Shown: positions 20,646-31,223, counted from the first letter of the stretch. The stretch: DNA of 64,000 nt from Colletes latitarsis (GCF_051014445.1 NW_027488378.1:5080601-5144600); one strand, 5' to 3'. The notes: generated by a model not told the origin, from the letters alone. Program-made: numbers and translations.

Positions 20646-23600
20646 CCCTCCCCGCGGCCTCCTTCTGCAACATTACGTTCTCGCAGAAGGAGGCCACGGC
20701 CCTCCACTTCTCCTCGCTGCCGAGCATGGCGCGCACCACACCCGGCAGCGAGACATCCCGCCCGACGACGCCGACCAGGACACGGCGCTCCCCCTCCCAC
20801 GCGGGGCATACCTCCAGGGTATGATCCGCCGTGTCCTGCTCAGCGTCGCAGTGGCAGCAACGCGCCGTCGGCTCCTTCCCTATCCGGCACAGGTATCTTC
20901 CGAAGCTGCCATGCCCGGAAAATACCTGTGCCATCCGGTAGGTGAGGCTGCCATGGCCTCTGTCCAGCCACTCCTTCAGGAGTGGCCGAACCGCCCCGAC
21001 AGTCCGGTGCCCCGCGGTTGGCAGAGCCAGCCGCTCCTGCCACGCGAGCAACACGGACTGCCGGGCCTGGCGCTTCAAATCGCCCCAAGCAGGTTCCTGC
21101 CCGCCCGGGACCGCCCCCACCCCCGCGCGACGGTCGACGCGGTGCCGGTACATCACCGCGTGCGACCGCGCGAGCAGGTCCATGGGCGGCATCCCCGCTA
21201 GAACCGTCGCCGCCTCACGTGACATGGTCCGATACCCGCGGACGACCCTGAGCGCCATGCGCCTCTGCACCCGACGCAGCATAGTCATGCTGCGCCGGGA
21301 GGCAGCCAGGTCGTCCGCCCAGATGGGGGCCCCGTATAGGGCCACCGACTGGACCATTGCCACATAGAGGCGACGAACTCGGCCCGCCGGGCCCCCCAGG
21401 TTGGGCAGGATCCGGCCCAGAGCCGCAACCATCCTTTCCAACCGGGGGACCAGGCAGCGGAAATGCTCCTCGAAACGCCAGTGGCTATCGAGGATCAGCC
21501 CTAGATACCTGATCTGGGGCTTCACCTCGATGACAGCCCCACCCACCCGGATCAGAGGGGGTGGCGGATCCTGCCGAGGCGAATGAAACGCAATCACCTC
21601 GGTCTTATGGACCGCCACCGTCATCCCCATCCCCCTGATCCGGTCGACGACGCGTTGCGACCCCTCCTCCGCGCGACGCATGGCCCTCCCCCAGTGCGCC
21701 CCGACGGCCAGCACCAGTGTGTCATCCGCATAACACACCGTGCTGACGCCGTCGGGGAGGCCGGCCCGCAACACCGAGTCGTACGCGATGTTCCACAGGA
21801 GTGGCCCGAGGACCGACCCCTGCGGAACACCGCAGTACACCTCCCTCCGCATATCACCATCCCGGCCCGGATACTCGATCCACCTGCCGCGGAGATAATC
21901 CCCGACGACCGCCCTGAGACAAGGGGGGACTCGATGATATTCGAGTCCCCTCCTTATCCCTTCCCAGGGGAGGGTGTTAAAGGCATTGGCAATATCCAAG
22001 GATATTGCCAATGCCACCCCTCCCCGGGAGACGGCCGCCTCCGAGAGGGCCCTCACACGACCTATCGCGTCGATAGTCGATCGGCCCCCGCGGAAACCGA
22101 ACTGGCAGTCGGCCAGACCGGGATCACCCCGCGACAGGTGCTCGACGAGGCGGGCAGCAATCACACGCTCGAAGAGCTTGCCCACCTCGTCGAGGAGACA
22201 AATGGGCCGGTATGCGGAGGGAGACTCCGCGGGCCGACCCTCCTTCCGGAGGAGGACCATCCTCGCCACCTTCCAACTGGGGGGGAATCGCCCGTCCCTC
22301 AGGCAGCGGTCGAACAACCGCCTGAGGTCGGCCCCAAGGACGCCCTGGGTCAAGACCCAAACCCGGCCGGGCACACCATCCGGACCCGGGGCCGTGTTAC
22401 GAACCCCGAGCCGTCTGATGGCCGCTGCCAGCTCCTCCTGCGTGACCCCCAGCTCGGCCGTCCACTCCACTGGGACAGCCGCCGCCGCCGGAGGACGCGG
22501 TCCCCTCTCCCCAATTGGGAAGAGTGTATTGACCACGTCCTCCAGCAGCCGGGGGTCAAGACCTTCGGTGACGGGGGGCGCCCACGGGCGGAGCTTATTC
22601 AGCACCACCTTATATGGGCGCCCCCATGGATCGTCATCAAGGGTCTGGAGGAGCTCCTTCCATGCCTGGGTCTTGGCCCGTTTGATGGCGACCTGCAGAG
22701 CAACCCGCGCCACGCGGTATGCTCCATACAGGTCATCAGCTGCCCTCGCTCGCGCCACGCCGTCGCCTGTACGTTGACGACGGCGCGCGCGGGTGTACTG
22801 GCGTCGGGCGCGGACAGTCGCGACTCGCAACTCCGCGATCGCGTCCGACCACCAGTACACCGCCCGGCGAGGAGAAGCCCGCCCGACCCGAGGCATCGCC
22901 GCGTCGCAAATACCCGCGACCAATGCTCCGAGCCGGGCGACCTCCTCCTCTATGCTCGGCAACTCGGCCGCTCCCTGCGGCCAAGTTGCAGCGAGGGCAG
23001 CTGCCATCAGGGCGTCCTTGTCCAGGCGCCGAAGCGCCCAGCGGCGTGGTGGGGTGCCACGCAGGCGGCCGTGTCGGGATGCACTCGCGGCGGCAGAGAC
23101 CTCCATCCGGATGTACCGGTGATCGGAGAGTGTCTCTGCCCCCGCGACCACGTGCCAACCCGACACCATGCGCACGGCGTTGGGGGTCGCGAATCCAACA
23201 TCCACGATGGACCCCCCATATCGCCGCACGCATGTGTGCTCCGACCCCCGGTTCAATACCCGGAGGTCGAGCCCCGCCGCCCAATCGCCCAGGATCCCGC
23301 CGCGAACGGAGGTCCTGGGGGATCCCCAAGCCACCGACTTGGCATTAAAATCCCCCAGGACCAGCACCGGCCGGGCCGCGTAGCGCTGCACGCATGCCGC
23401 GACCTCGGCCAAGTACAGCTCGAACGCAGCGTGACCGCTACGGGGCGAAATGTAGCACCCCACCACAGCGACTCCCCCCCAGTCCACGGCGACGAATCCC
23501 CGACCGCGCTCCAACAAGGAGAACGGTGGGGACCCGTCGCCCCCTCCCCATACCGTCGCCATCAAGCCGTCCGCGTCGCCCACCCAATGAGGGTGATCAG

Positions 23601-23724
23601 GGACGCGGTACGGCTCGGCGGCGACCGCCAGGCCAACCCCCCACTCCGCGAGGACTTGGGACATCAAGTCCTGTGCCGCGCGGCAGTGGTTGAGGTTGGC
23701 CTGGAGGAGGAGGCGGGGCGGCAT
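20542..23724 (-). CDS. LINE copy 1 ORF2: APE endonuclease-reverse transcriptase, 1060 aa
   Basis: This protein nicks target DNA and copies the element RNA from the nick (target-primed reverse transcription). The N-terminal endonuclease (about 5-205) has QANLN (8-12), AAEPY with Glu37, GDFNAK (124-129) and SDHRY (200-204). The reverse transcriptase (about 440-720) has APGPDG (ending 450), SLDIANAF with catalytic Asp577, GVPQGSVLGPLLW and YADD (665-668). A CX2CX8HX4C motif lies at 956-973, as in R1-clade ORF2. No RNase H is seen. The frame is unbroken and of normal length for the clade. The ATG overlaps the ORF1 stop by one base (TAATG), so translation probably depends on termination-reinitiation after ORF1. 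Codon use is strongly GC-rich compared with the host flanks. Confidence 0.95.
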   Translation of the reverse strand: MPPRLLLQANLNHCRAAQDLMSQVLAEWGVGLAVAAEPYRVPDHPHWVGDADGLMATVWGGGDGSPPFSLLERGRGFVAVDWGGVAVVGCYISPRSGHAAFELYLAEVAACVQRYAARPVLVLGDFNAKSVAWGSPRTSVRGGILGDWAAGLDLRVLNRGSEHTCVRRYGGSIVDVGFATPNAVRMVSGWHVVAGAETLSDHRYIRMEVSAAASASRHGRLRGTPPRRWALRRLDKDALMAAALAATWPQGAAELPSIEEEVARLGALVAGICDAAMPRVGRASPRRAVYWWSDAIAELRVATVRARRQYTRARRRQRTGDGVARARAADDLYGAYRVARVALQVAIKRAKTQAWKELLQTLDDDPWGRPYKVVLNKLRPWAPPVTEGLDPRLLEDVVNTLFPIGERGPRPPAAAAVPVEWTAELGVTQEELAAAIRRLGVRNTAPGPDGVPGRVWVLTQGVLGADLRRLFDRCLRDGRFPPSWKVARMVLLRKEGRPAESPSAYRPICLLDEVGKLFERVIAARLVEHLSRGDPGLADCQFGFRGGRSTIDAIGRVRALSEAAVSRGGVALAISLDIANAFNTLPWEGIRRGLEYHRVPPCLRAVVGDYLRGRWIEYPGRDGDMRREVYCGVPQGSVLGPLLWNIAYDSVLRAGLPDGVSTVCYADDTLVLAVGAHWGRAMRRAEEGSQRVVDRIRGMGMTVAVHKTEVIAFHSPRQDPPPPLIRVGGAVIEVKPQIRYLGLILDSHWRFEEHFRCLVPRLERMVAALGRILPNLGGPAGRVRRLYVAMVQSVALYGAPIWADDLAASRRSMTMLRRVQRRMALRVVRGYRTMSREAATVLAGMPPMDLLARSHAVMYRHRVDRRAGVGAVPGGQEPAWGDLKRQARQSVLLAWQERLALPTAGHRTVGAVRPLLKEWLDRGHGSLTYRMAQVFSGHGSFGRYLCRIGKEPTARCCHCDAEQDTADHTLEVCPAWEGERRVLVGVVGRDVSLPGVVRAMLGSEEKWRAVASFCENVMLQKEAAGRERELQRRAEARARAVARGRRPVARRRGRPPRRGG

Positions 23725-23726
23725 TA
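23722..23726 (-). promoter_or_regulatory. TAATG stop-start overlap between ORF1 and ORF2 (copy 1)
   Basis: On the minus strand ORF1 ends ..ATT AAT TAA and the last A is the first base of the ORF2 ATG. The same UAAUG arrangement mediates translational coupling in the Bombyx telomeric LINE SART1 (established). It recurs in copy 2 at 39887-39891. Confidence 0.85.
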
Positions 23727-25601
23727 ATTAATGGCCGCGCCAGCCTCCTCCCGGCCGTCCGTCCCCGTAGCACCGTCCACCTCCATGGAGGACGATGCCA
23801 CTGCCCTCGGCACCGGAGCCGGTGCAGCCCGCCTCTTCCTCTCCTTCCGGGAGGGGGGGGAGCACTTCTTGCTCCCCACCCTGTGATCGGCTGGCCTCCC
23901 CATGTCCGCACACAGCGGGCAGTGGGGGGCCGCCGAGCACTGGCTCGCACGGTGCTCTTTGGCACCGCAGCGGTAACACTGACCGCTGCGGTCCACCGGC
24001 GAGGTGCACCACTGCCTCACGTGCCCCAATTCGAGGCAGCGGTGACACTGGAGCGGGCGCGGCGCGAGGATTTCCACTCGCGCCGAAACCCACCCCACCA
24101 ACACCCTCCCGGATTCCGCCACCTTACGGGCGGCGGAGAGGGGGCACCGGGCCCACACCGACCCGAGGCCGGAGGGCGACCTGCGGATCTCTCCGATCCG
24201 CAGGTCCTCCACAGGACAGTCCCCCGCCCTCGCAAGGGCACGGGACACATCCTGTGCGCTGACCGAGTCGTCCAGCCCACAAACGCGCATCTCCGTGCGC
24301 TTCGTGGGCCGGGCGACCCGGACACCTCGCTCGCCCAGCTGCTCCCGGAGCCTCTGGGCGAGACGATCCGCCTTCGCGCCGCCTTCTGCACCGGGGATCT
24401 CCAGCAAGAGACCCCCGGTCACGGCCCTCTTCGCCCTCACGGAGGCGATGCCCAACTCTTCCAGGGAGATATTCTCCCTGGCGAGCCGCATCGCCTCCGC
24501 GAGGGTCAGGTCGCCCCCCTGCGCAACGGTCAGCGTCACCGCTGCCGTTTTTGGGGGACGACCTGGTCGTGCCTTCCCGACCTTCGCGGCCTTTACCTTG
24601 GCCGCCGGCGGCGGAGGCGGAGGCTGCGGTTGCGAGGCCTTCCTCGCCGCCCGCTTCGCCTTCCGCCCCACCACCTCACTCCACGCCACCCCCCCTTGGG
24701 AGGGTGCTGTGGAGGACGCGACCACCGCGACCACGGGTACACCACCCCCCTTGGGGGTCGCGACCCGGGGCCCTGGTGCCGCAACGCTGGGCGGAGCCTT
24801 CACTCGGCCCTTCTTTGCCTTCCCCGACTGTACCGGAACAGGTCGGGGAGGCACCGCCTTCCTGCTGACCGCTCTTCCGGCGAGGAGCTCCTCCCGGAAG
24901 GCGGCCAGCTTGCCATCAATCATGTCCCCAATCCTCCTCAGAAGATCGTCTTCTGAGGAGGACGGGGACTTCTTCACGGGCGGAGTGCGGGTGGAGGGGC
25001 CCGCGGTGCCCCGCACCACTGCCGCCGCACTCCGCTTATTTACCTCCGCCGAGGGACGCGGCGGTGGAGGAGGAGGGAGGATGGGAGGGAGGGCCGCGCT
25101 GTTCCACAGCGCCTCTGCCCTCCTCCTCCCCTGTCGCTCCTCCTCCAACAGGAGCTGCAGACGGGCGTTCCGCCCTCTGAGCTCCCGCGCCGCCTCCCTC
25201 ATTTCCTCCGCCGCGGCCTTCAGGGCCTCCGCGCCACCGCTTTTCTGCCCCTTAAAGGCGCAGGCAGCGGCGACTTTCTCCATCCGCCTCAGGGACGAGG
25301 AGATCCTCTCCGATATCTCCTCGGTCACCTCGTCCCTGAGGCAACTCAGCCTCACCGACGGGCTCATCGCCCCGCCCACCTCGACGACGGCCTGCCCCGC
25401 CCTCTTCCTCTTAGAGCCTATGAGGCTCCTGGTGGAGGAGAAGGACGAGACTGACGCAGTCTCGTCGTCCTCCTCCACCTTCCACGAAGCCGGGCCAGGC
25501 GCTGGAGGCGGCGCGAGCGCCGTCACTCCAGTCCCAACACCGCCTTCGTCCTCCCCCTCTGACTTACCCCGTCCCATCCCCGTTTTAATATTCAACTCCA
25601 T
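23724..25601 (-). CDS. LINE copy 1 ORF1: gag-like RNA-binding protein, 625 aa
   Basis: Nucleocapsid-like partner of ORF2 that should bind the element RNA in ribonucleoprotein particles. The N-terminus is Ser/Glu/Gly-rich with a basic GSKRKR patch. Residues about 82-165 are rich in Leu, Glu and Arg with heptad-like spacing (RISSSLRRMEKVA, RLQLLLEEERQGRR), suggesting a coiled coil. A Pro/Lys/Ala-rich middle follows. Residues about 440-515 (MRVCGLDDSVSAQDV to VEILAPRPLQ) resemble the RRM-like region found before the knuckles in R1-clade ORF1. Three zinc knuckles close the fold: 519-532 and 542-555 (both CX2CX4HX4C) and 561-580 (CX2CX8HX6C). The tail is basic (RKERKRR). The start is the first ATG after the 5' UTR (MELNIKTG). 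No frame breaks. Confidence 0.9.
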   Translation of the reverse strand: MELNIKTGMGRGKSEGEDEGGVGTGVTALAPPPAPGPASWKVEEDDETASVSSFSSTRSLIGSKRKRAGQAVVEVGGAMSPSVRLSCLRDEVTEEISERISSSLRRMEKVAAACAFKGQKSGGAEALKAAAEEMREAARELRGRNARLQLLLEEERQGRRRAEALWNSAALPPILPPPPPPRPSAEVNKRSAAAVVRGTAGPSTRTPPVKKSPSSSEDDLLRRIGDMIDGKLAAFREELLAGRAVSRKAVPPRPVPVQSGKAKKGRVKAPPSVAAPGPRVATPKGGGVPVVAVVASSTAPSQGGVAWSEVVGRKAKRAARKASQPQPPPPPPAAKVKAAKVGKARPGRPPKTAAVTLTVAQGGDLTLAEAMRLARENISLEELGIASVRAKRAVTGGLLLEIPGAEGGAKADRLAQRLREQLGERGVRVARPTKRTEMRVCGLDDSVSAQDVSRALARAGDCPVEDLRIGEIRRSPSGLGSVWARCPLSAARKVAESGRVLVGWVSARVEILAPRPLQCHRCLELGHVRQWCTSPVDRSGQCYRCGAKEHRASQCSAAPHCPLCADMGRPADHRVGSKKCSPPSRKERKRRAAPAPVPRAVASSSMEVDGATGTDGREEAGAAIN

Positions 25602-25986
25602 AATATTCCCACGAGCAGGTCGGAAGAAAAGGTCCGCCCGGGCAGAGCCGCCTTACCCGGGTAAGCCTATATACTCCGGGGGTTCGGCAGGTTCCCCGGA
25701 GGTGGTCGCTTGGGATTGGGCCTTCTCCCCCAACCATGCATCCCATCGCCGCGCACCATAGCTTAGGATTGGAGGGCGATTTTATAGAGTCGCCATACTC
25801 GTGGCCCAGGCGGTTAAGCCAAGACCCCCGTTCCTCCTGCCGTCACGTACCATTCACAAAACCAATAGGGAATTGTGAATGGGTCGTTGTGACGACCAAC
25901 AGGAGGCTTACGGTGTGTGTATGACTCGGGTACCCCGGGTTCGTTAAGCCCGTACTGCAGCTGAAAGGCTGGCAGCCCCTGAGGGG
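25602..25986 (-). promoter_or_regulatory. LINE copy 1 5' UTR with long hairpin
   Basis: 385 bp between the 5' junction and the ORF1 ATG. Read on the minus strand the element opens CCCCTCAGGGG, a short hairpin. A long imperfect hairpin at 25833-25906 nests three paired blocks: CCTCCTG with CAGGAGG, GTCAC with GTGAC, and CCATTCACAA with TTGTGAATGG. R1-clade elements normally carry an internal promoter here, but I see no decisive promoter motif. Confidence 0.6.
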
Positions 25987-25998
25987 TTCTTCGCATAC
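25987..25998. repeat. Target-site duplication of LINE copy 1, right
   Basis: TTCTTCGCATAC, matching 19990-20001. The satellite reading continues TTGTTGGCCAGATCC. Confidence 0.85.
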
Positions 25999-26892
25999 TT
26001 GTTGGCCAGATCCTGGGTTTCTTCTGGTTTGAATCACGTAGTAATGTGGTACCACACAGTAACAGTCAATTAAACCTGGATTCGGTCAGTATTTTAGAGG
26101 ATAACACCGGTTAGGTCTGGGTTAGGTCTGGGATGTGCGCGCATCTGGCTTATACTTTCGCCTTTTTCGCATACTTGTTGGCCAGATCCTGGGTTTTTTT
26201 CGTGTTTGAATCACGTAGTAATGTGGTACCACACTGAAGCAGTCAATTAAACCTGGTTTCGATCAATATTTTAGAGGATAACACCGGTTAGGTCTGGGTT
26301 AGGTCTGGGTTATGCCCGCATCTGGCTCATGATTTTGCCTTCTTCGCATACTTGTTGGCCAGATCCTGGGTTTTTTTCGTGTTTGAATCACGTACTAATG
26401 TGGTAACACACTGAAGCAGTCAATTAAACCTGGTTTCGATCAATATTTTAGAGGATAACACCGGTTAGGTCTGGGTTAGGTCTGGGATATGCCCGCATCT
26501 GGCTCATAATTTTGCCTTCTTCGCATACTTGTTGGCCAGATCCTGGGTTTTTTTCGTGTTTGAATCACGTAGTAATGTGGTAACACACTGAAGCAGTCAA
26601 TTAAACCTGGTTTCGATCAATATTTTAGAGGATAACACCGGTTAGGTCTGGGTTAGGTCTGGGTTATGCCCGCATCTGGCTCATGATTTTGCCTTTTTCG
26701 CAAACTTGTTGGCCAGATCTTGGGTTTTTTTCGTGTTTGAATCACGTAGTAATGTGGTAACACACTGAAGCAGTCAATTAAACCTGGTTTCGATCAATAT
26801 TTTAGAGGATAACACCGGTTAGGTCTTGGTTAGGTCTGGGTTATACCAGCATCTGGCTCATGATTTTGCCTTCTTCGCATACGTGTTGGCCA
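25987..26892 (+). repeat. 177-bp satellite array 3, right part
   Basis: Five further monomers. The order of monomer variants after the GATGTGCGCGC type differs from arrays 1 and 2 (TACCACACTGAAGCAG replaces TACCACAAAGAAGCAG, and the later CTTAGGACTGGG variant is absent), although the total of eight monomers is the same. This shows exchange between monomers. Confidence 0.9.
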
Positions 26893-27317
26893 CGTGTTGA
26901 CGATAAAACTGTAAGATAAAGGATGAATTAAGTTCCAAGTCCCTAAAATTTTCCAAATCATAGATTTAAAAATGATTTAGATATTTACATGATTTTAGTG
27001 TGGGTATTTATACAAGTATGTAAATCTCTATTTATGCATAACATGTTACCCCTAAATGGGCAAGTTAATGAATTATATACATGTTAATTGTATAATAATA
27101 ACCCTTTGTTCCTCATAAAAATTCACAACTGAATTGCTATCATTCTAAAAAAATCCATCCCAAAATATATTATCAAAACTAGTAATAAATTATTTGAACA
27201 AGGTGATAACAGATTTGAAATATTTAATAAAATTTAAATACCAGATATTGATAGTATTAATAAAATATAATATTAATACTATTTTGACACTGTTATTTGA
27301 TTTTAATATTAATTATA

Positions 27318-27593
27318 GATACTTTGATTATTGATTTATTAAAACATAAAGTTAATGAAGTCCCAGTAGATTATAAATATTTTAAAGAGCATGAATTAGC
27401 ATAGAATTTCATAAAAAATTTGATGAGTGATAGAAGTAACTTGAATAATCTGAATTTTGTAGCTTTTACTATATCTTTGGATATGGAATCACAGATTCAT
27501 TTTATTAATAAAAATAGAGATAGTACTGATGATTTACTCAGACTCGTTAAAGTAAGTGGGCCAAGTGGGAAGAATATTAAGATAGATGGATAG
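27318..27593 (+). pseudogene. Decayed exon-like reading frame, unidentified (unit 3)
   Basis: Copy of 1931-2206. Confidence 0.3.
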
Positions 27594-28465
27594 ATATTGG
27601 TAAAAGTATACTTCTTGTCCTTATATAGGAAATCGTTAATATTACAAATAAACTCTTTCTGTAAAATCTTGAACTTATCATTATAATTTATAGAATTAAA
27701 GTCAACGCATCTAATAATGAAAGTGAACTGAAGTATTTTATAGACTTGTCAAGAACGTTTTTTGGTATATTCCTAGCAAACGACCCGTTCAACGATCGGG
27801 ATGAGTTATACGTAATTCGATTCGTCTAATTCAGTATATTATTTCATTAGTATATGCATTTCATTATCTGCGGAAATTCGGTATTTTTACAAAGTAACTA
27901 AGTATTTTAAATATATTCTGATAGGTTCACAGGTGGAAACAAGTGACTGTCGTTACCTGTGTTCAAAATGCCAGCTAGTAAAATGCTAATTTGTTAACAA
28001 TAACATTTGTTGAATGAAATTTCTGCTATTTCTGCAAATATCTCATTGAATAAATCACCATCTTTCTATTATATATACATTTACTAAATACATAATGGCT
28101 CAGGTATCCAATGAAGTTACTCTTATTGGAAATATAAAATATTGATAGTATTATATGTTAGAAAAAAGTGGTGTCTTCAATTTAATTCATGTAAGCATCA
28201 GTAATGAGATCTTGAAAATTGACGCTGTGATTAATTTTCAAATGGCCTCTGTGCCATTATTTCTACAACAAAATGTTGATTCATCAGTCTCTATCTACTC
28301 TACCCTTCCACAATTGCTGCGCAGTATTTTTATTTAATGTTAGTTATATAATATATCACGACATTGCTCATAATTATACGTTAGAATATATGGTAATTTT
28401 AAAACAATATCTGTAACTGAGTTTGTTTTTAGAAAACCACGTTCTTTGCTTTTCAAATATCTTTA

Positions 28466-28831
28466 TATAATGCAATGGCTTTTAAAAACTAAGGGTATAA
28501 ACATCTCACCGTAAACCGTAAATAGTTTACATTTTAAAGATCCAGAAACAGGCGCTCATACGAATAAAACAGAAACTACGTGGAAGCATAGTAAACACTT
28601 TTTGCCTGAATATTGTCGGTTAGTATTTGCAGTTCCACACGTTTTTTAATATGTTTTTCTAACATATAATACAAAATAATAAATATTATATTTTCTATTT
28701 TCAGCAAAAAAGATAATTTCATTGGGTACTTAAGCCATTACGTGTTTTATAAACCTTCCAAGCAAGGAAAGGATGATTTATTTAATCAGTTCTTAAAAGA
28801 AATTTCAGAAATTTCATTTGATGATGATTGA
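28466..28831 (+). pseudogene. Merlin (ISXO2-like) transposase C-terminal relic (unit 3)
   Basis: Copy of 3079-3444, with the same 7-bp duplication and GT-AG interval. Confidence 0.78.
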
Positions 28832-29137
28832 TTCTGTAAAAAATCAAAATATACCAGACTTAGATGATAATGAAATTTAATAATAAAAACAAGTTAAGCC
28901 AACGTACTGCGTGCAATAGTAATTTACTATATATTGTAAACACTGTCAGCGGCGGGGAGACATTTTTTACTGTTGCTGCATGTACTGTCTACATACCTGG
29001 TTTTAATACTGTCCACCTGACCGACTCGTGGAAGTTCTATGCCTAAAAAAATGATTTTTATGCATCATACAAATTCTTCTACAAATTCCCATTTGACAAT
29101 GTAGAATAGATCCAATTAGATAAATTATTTATAATTT

Positions 29138-30239
29138 TTAAAATGAACATAGCAACGATTTAATGTTAATCATTACATTACCAATCTTTCCAGATATTAG
29201 TTTAAAACCATCACCAACTTTAATATCAACCGGGTTTTGTAGATTTTTGGATTCATAAAAGTACTCATCTGTGTTTATTATGTGATCTGAGCAACCACTA
29301 TCTAGTAGCCATTTAATATTTCTACTTCTTCTATTTTGCTACTTTTCATTACTTCAACCTTGAATGAATTGTAATTTCTACTGTCATCTAGACTCGAATT
29401 TCCAGCCACTTTTCTATCGTGTCTATTTTGTATATGTTTGAAAAGGTTGCCTTTTGTAATAATTATTAAAGTTTTCTGGGCAGTAACGTTGGATGTGCCC
29501 TGACTTATTACACTGACTTAACATACCGCTTCAGTAGTCGTTGCACTGCTATGCTGATTATCCTTTGAATTGAGATACTTGTTCTGATTGCGTTGTACGT
29601 GTCGAAACCTATGACCTCTAGGATTTTTAGTTAAATTTGAACTAAACGTGCGAGTGTAATTTCTGCTGTACTCAAAGTAGTAACTTTTACCGTTTCTCTT
29701 TTGATACTCTAACAGTAATTTAGATTTTACATACTCAACTGTTTTCTCCTTCGTTGGCAGTGCATCAATAATATCAACAATACGTGAGAAGTTAACGTTA
29801 ATAACAGATAATTCAATTTATCCTCTTCATTCACAGTCTCACCAGTATTTTTGAGCCTATTTATATGCGTTTCAAATTCGTTAAAGAAGTCACTTGGATT
29901 TTCACCTTCTTTCATTTTTAATTCTAACAATCTTCTTTTACACAATAGCTTTACTGCACTGTTTTTAACTAGATAAATTTCGTCAAGCTTTGCAATCATA
30001 TTTTTCGCAGTCGTTTCTGATATTATTAATTCTAACTGAGTGTTTGAAATACTGTTTACGATGTAACTTTTTGCTTTAATTTCCTTTTTTATTCCAATCT
30101 TCGACTCTTATTTCAGCCGGTCTTTCATCATGTAGAATAACCTCGTTACAGTCTTTCATTTCTAAAAATAAATTTAGCCTGAATTTCCAGTTCCATAAAA
30201 TATTTGTAACATGAAATCGTCCTTTTTTTCACTTGCCAT
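29138..30239 (-). pseudogene. Copia-type gag-protease relic (unit 3)
   Basis: Copy of 3751-4852. The gag block is at 29727-29999 and the DSG protease motif at 29294-29302. Same frame breaks. Confidence 0.82.
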
Positions 30240-30310
30240 GCTTCAAACTTAGGTTATCTTCCTTTCACAACTAAATTTCTTTTCTTTACTGTTAACGAAC
30301 AAACCACGGA

Positions 30311-30322
30311 CCTCTGCTACCA
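30311..30322 (-). other. tRNA-iMet primer-binding site (unit 3)
   Basis: TGGTAGCAGAGG on the minus strand, as in unit 1. Confidence 0.6.
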
Positions 30323-30446
30323 TGTTAAAATACTGTTTATATTATTTATTATAATGAATCTTGTTACAAAACAACCACACTTATTTTCCATTGTGAAAAG
30401 AAAACTTAAAAACTAAAAGAACATTCCTCGACGTGTGCTTCTCTCA

Positions 30447-30480
<34 letters not shown>

Positions 30481-30526
30481 CCTAAACACTAAAGAAACTA
30501 ACGAATTTTAAGTCATATTTCTAACA
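30323..30526 (-). repeat. Probable Copia LTR (unit 3)
   Basis: TGTTA...TAACA interval with a 29-nt AC run. Confidence 0.5.
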
Positions 30527-31223
30527 ATAACAGTAACAGTTTATAAAAAAATAACGAATTTCCACAGATGCATAGAAATGCATATCAATAATGTACTGAA
30601 TTAGGCGAATCGAATAATGTATAACTCACCCCGATCCGTGAACGGGCCTAGCGTTTGCTAGGAATGTTCCATAACTTTTCAACAAAGTCTAAAATTTTTC
30701 CCAAGGGTTTTTGAATACCTATACACTGTATAGATATCCTGTTTCCTTCAACCGAACGACACGTGTCCCTAAAAAATATATTTATAAAGTAAGTCGGTCA
30801 AGTAGGAAGAATATTCAGATATTTAAGAATATGAATGTATTGGTAAAAATATCCATTCCTCTTACCTTTATGTCCTGTGTATTGGATAATATAGATTTAC
30901 ATACTTTTACCGCTGAATTCGAAATTCTGAACTAAACATAGGTACAGGACTCGTCAAAACCGTTTTTCATTCTTTTTATAGTTTTATCTGTTTTCCAAAA
31001 AACAACCAATTAAATTAAGTTGCAAGAATGCAAAAGCGATAAAACTTACAGAGGCTTTAAATGTTTACTTAAGACTTTGCCTTTTGTAAAAACCGGCGAT
31101 ATTGACTGTGTGTGTGTGTGTGTAAATCGTCGTACGTTCGTGCCCGGTGCAGTAAAACACGTGCATCGATCTAAGTTACGTACGTTCCTCACGTGCCACT
31201 TTCTCAATCTATACTTTTAAATA

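Larger units (their letters stand above)
20002..25986 (-). mobile_element. Full-length R1-clade (SART-like) LINE, copy 1
   Basis: A GC-rich insertion of about 6 kb on the minus strand in the AT-rich satellite. It has a 5' UTR (25602-25986), ORF1 (23724-25601), ORF2 (20542-23724), a 3' UTR (20026-20541) and a 24-nt poly(A) tail (poly(T) 20002-20025 on the plus strand), flanked by a 12-14 bp target duplication. Two ORFs, three CCHC knuckles in ORF1, APE-type endonuclease plus reverse transcriptase plus C-terminal CCHC in ORF2, and a duplication near the 14 bp typical of R1 define the R1 clade. The TAATG ORF overlap and the telomere-motif satellite suggest affinity with SART-type elements (inference). 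Both ORFs are intact, so the copy may be mobilisation-competent. Confidence 0.92.
27764..30670 (+). mobile_element. Merlin-like DNA transposon relic with nested Copia (unit 3)
   Basis: Copy of 2377-5287. Inverted repeats lie at 27764-27887 and 30546-30670. Confidence 0.6.

Noticed and set aside
21583..23727. Long antisense open frame (714 aa) across LINE copy 1 ORF2, with a 715-aa counterpart at 39886-42033
   Set aside because: It is antisense to a clear reverse transcriptase, is rich in Pro, Arg and His, has no domain, and is explained by scarcity of stops in GC-rich DNA. The two copies share it only because the elements are nearly identical.
24295..25761. Antisense 488-aa frame across LINE ORF1
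   Set aside because: Low-complexity composition, no motif, and opposite to an ORF1 with three zinc knuckles.
25930..25987. HDV-like self-cleaving ribozyme at the LINE 5' end
   Set aside because: The 5' end reads CCCCTCAGGGG and I could not lay out the required double-pseudoknot pairing; a structure search would be needed to support it.
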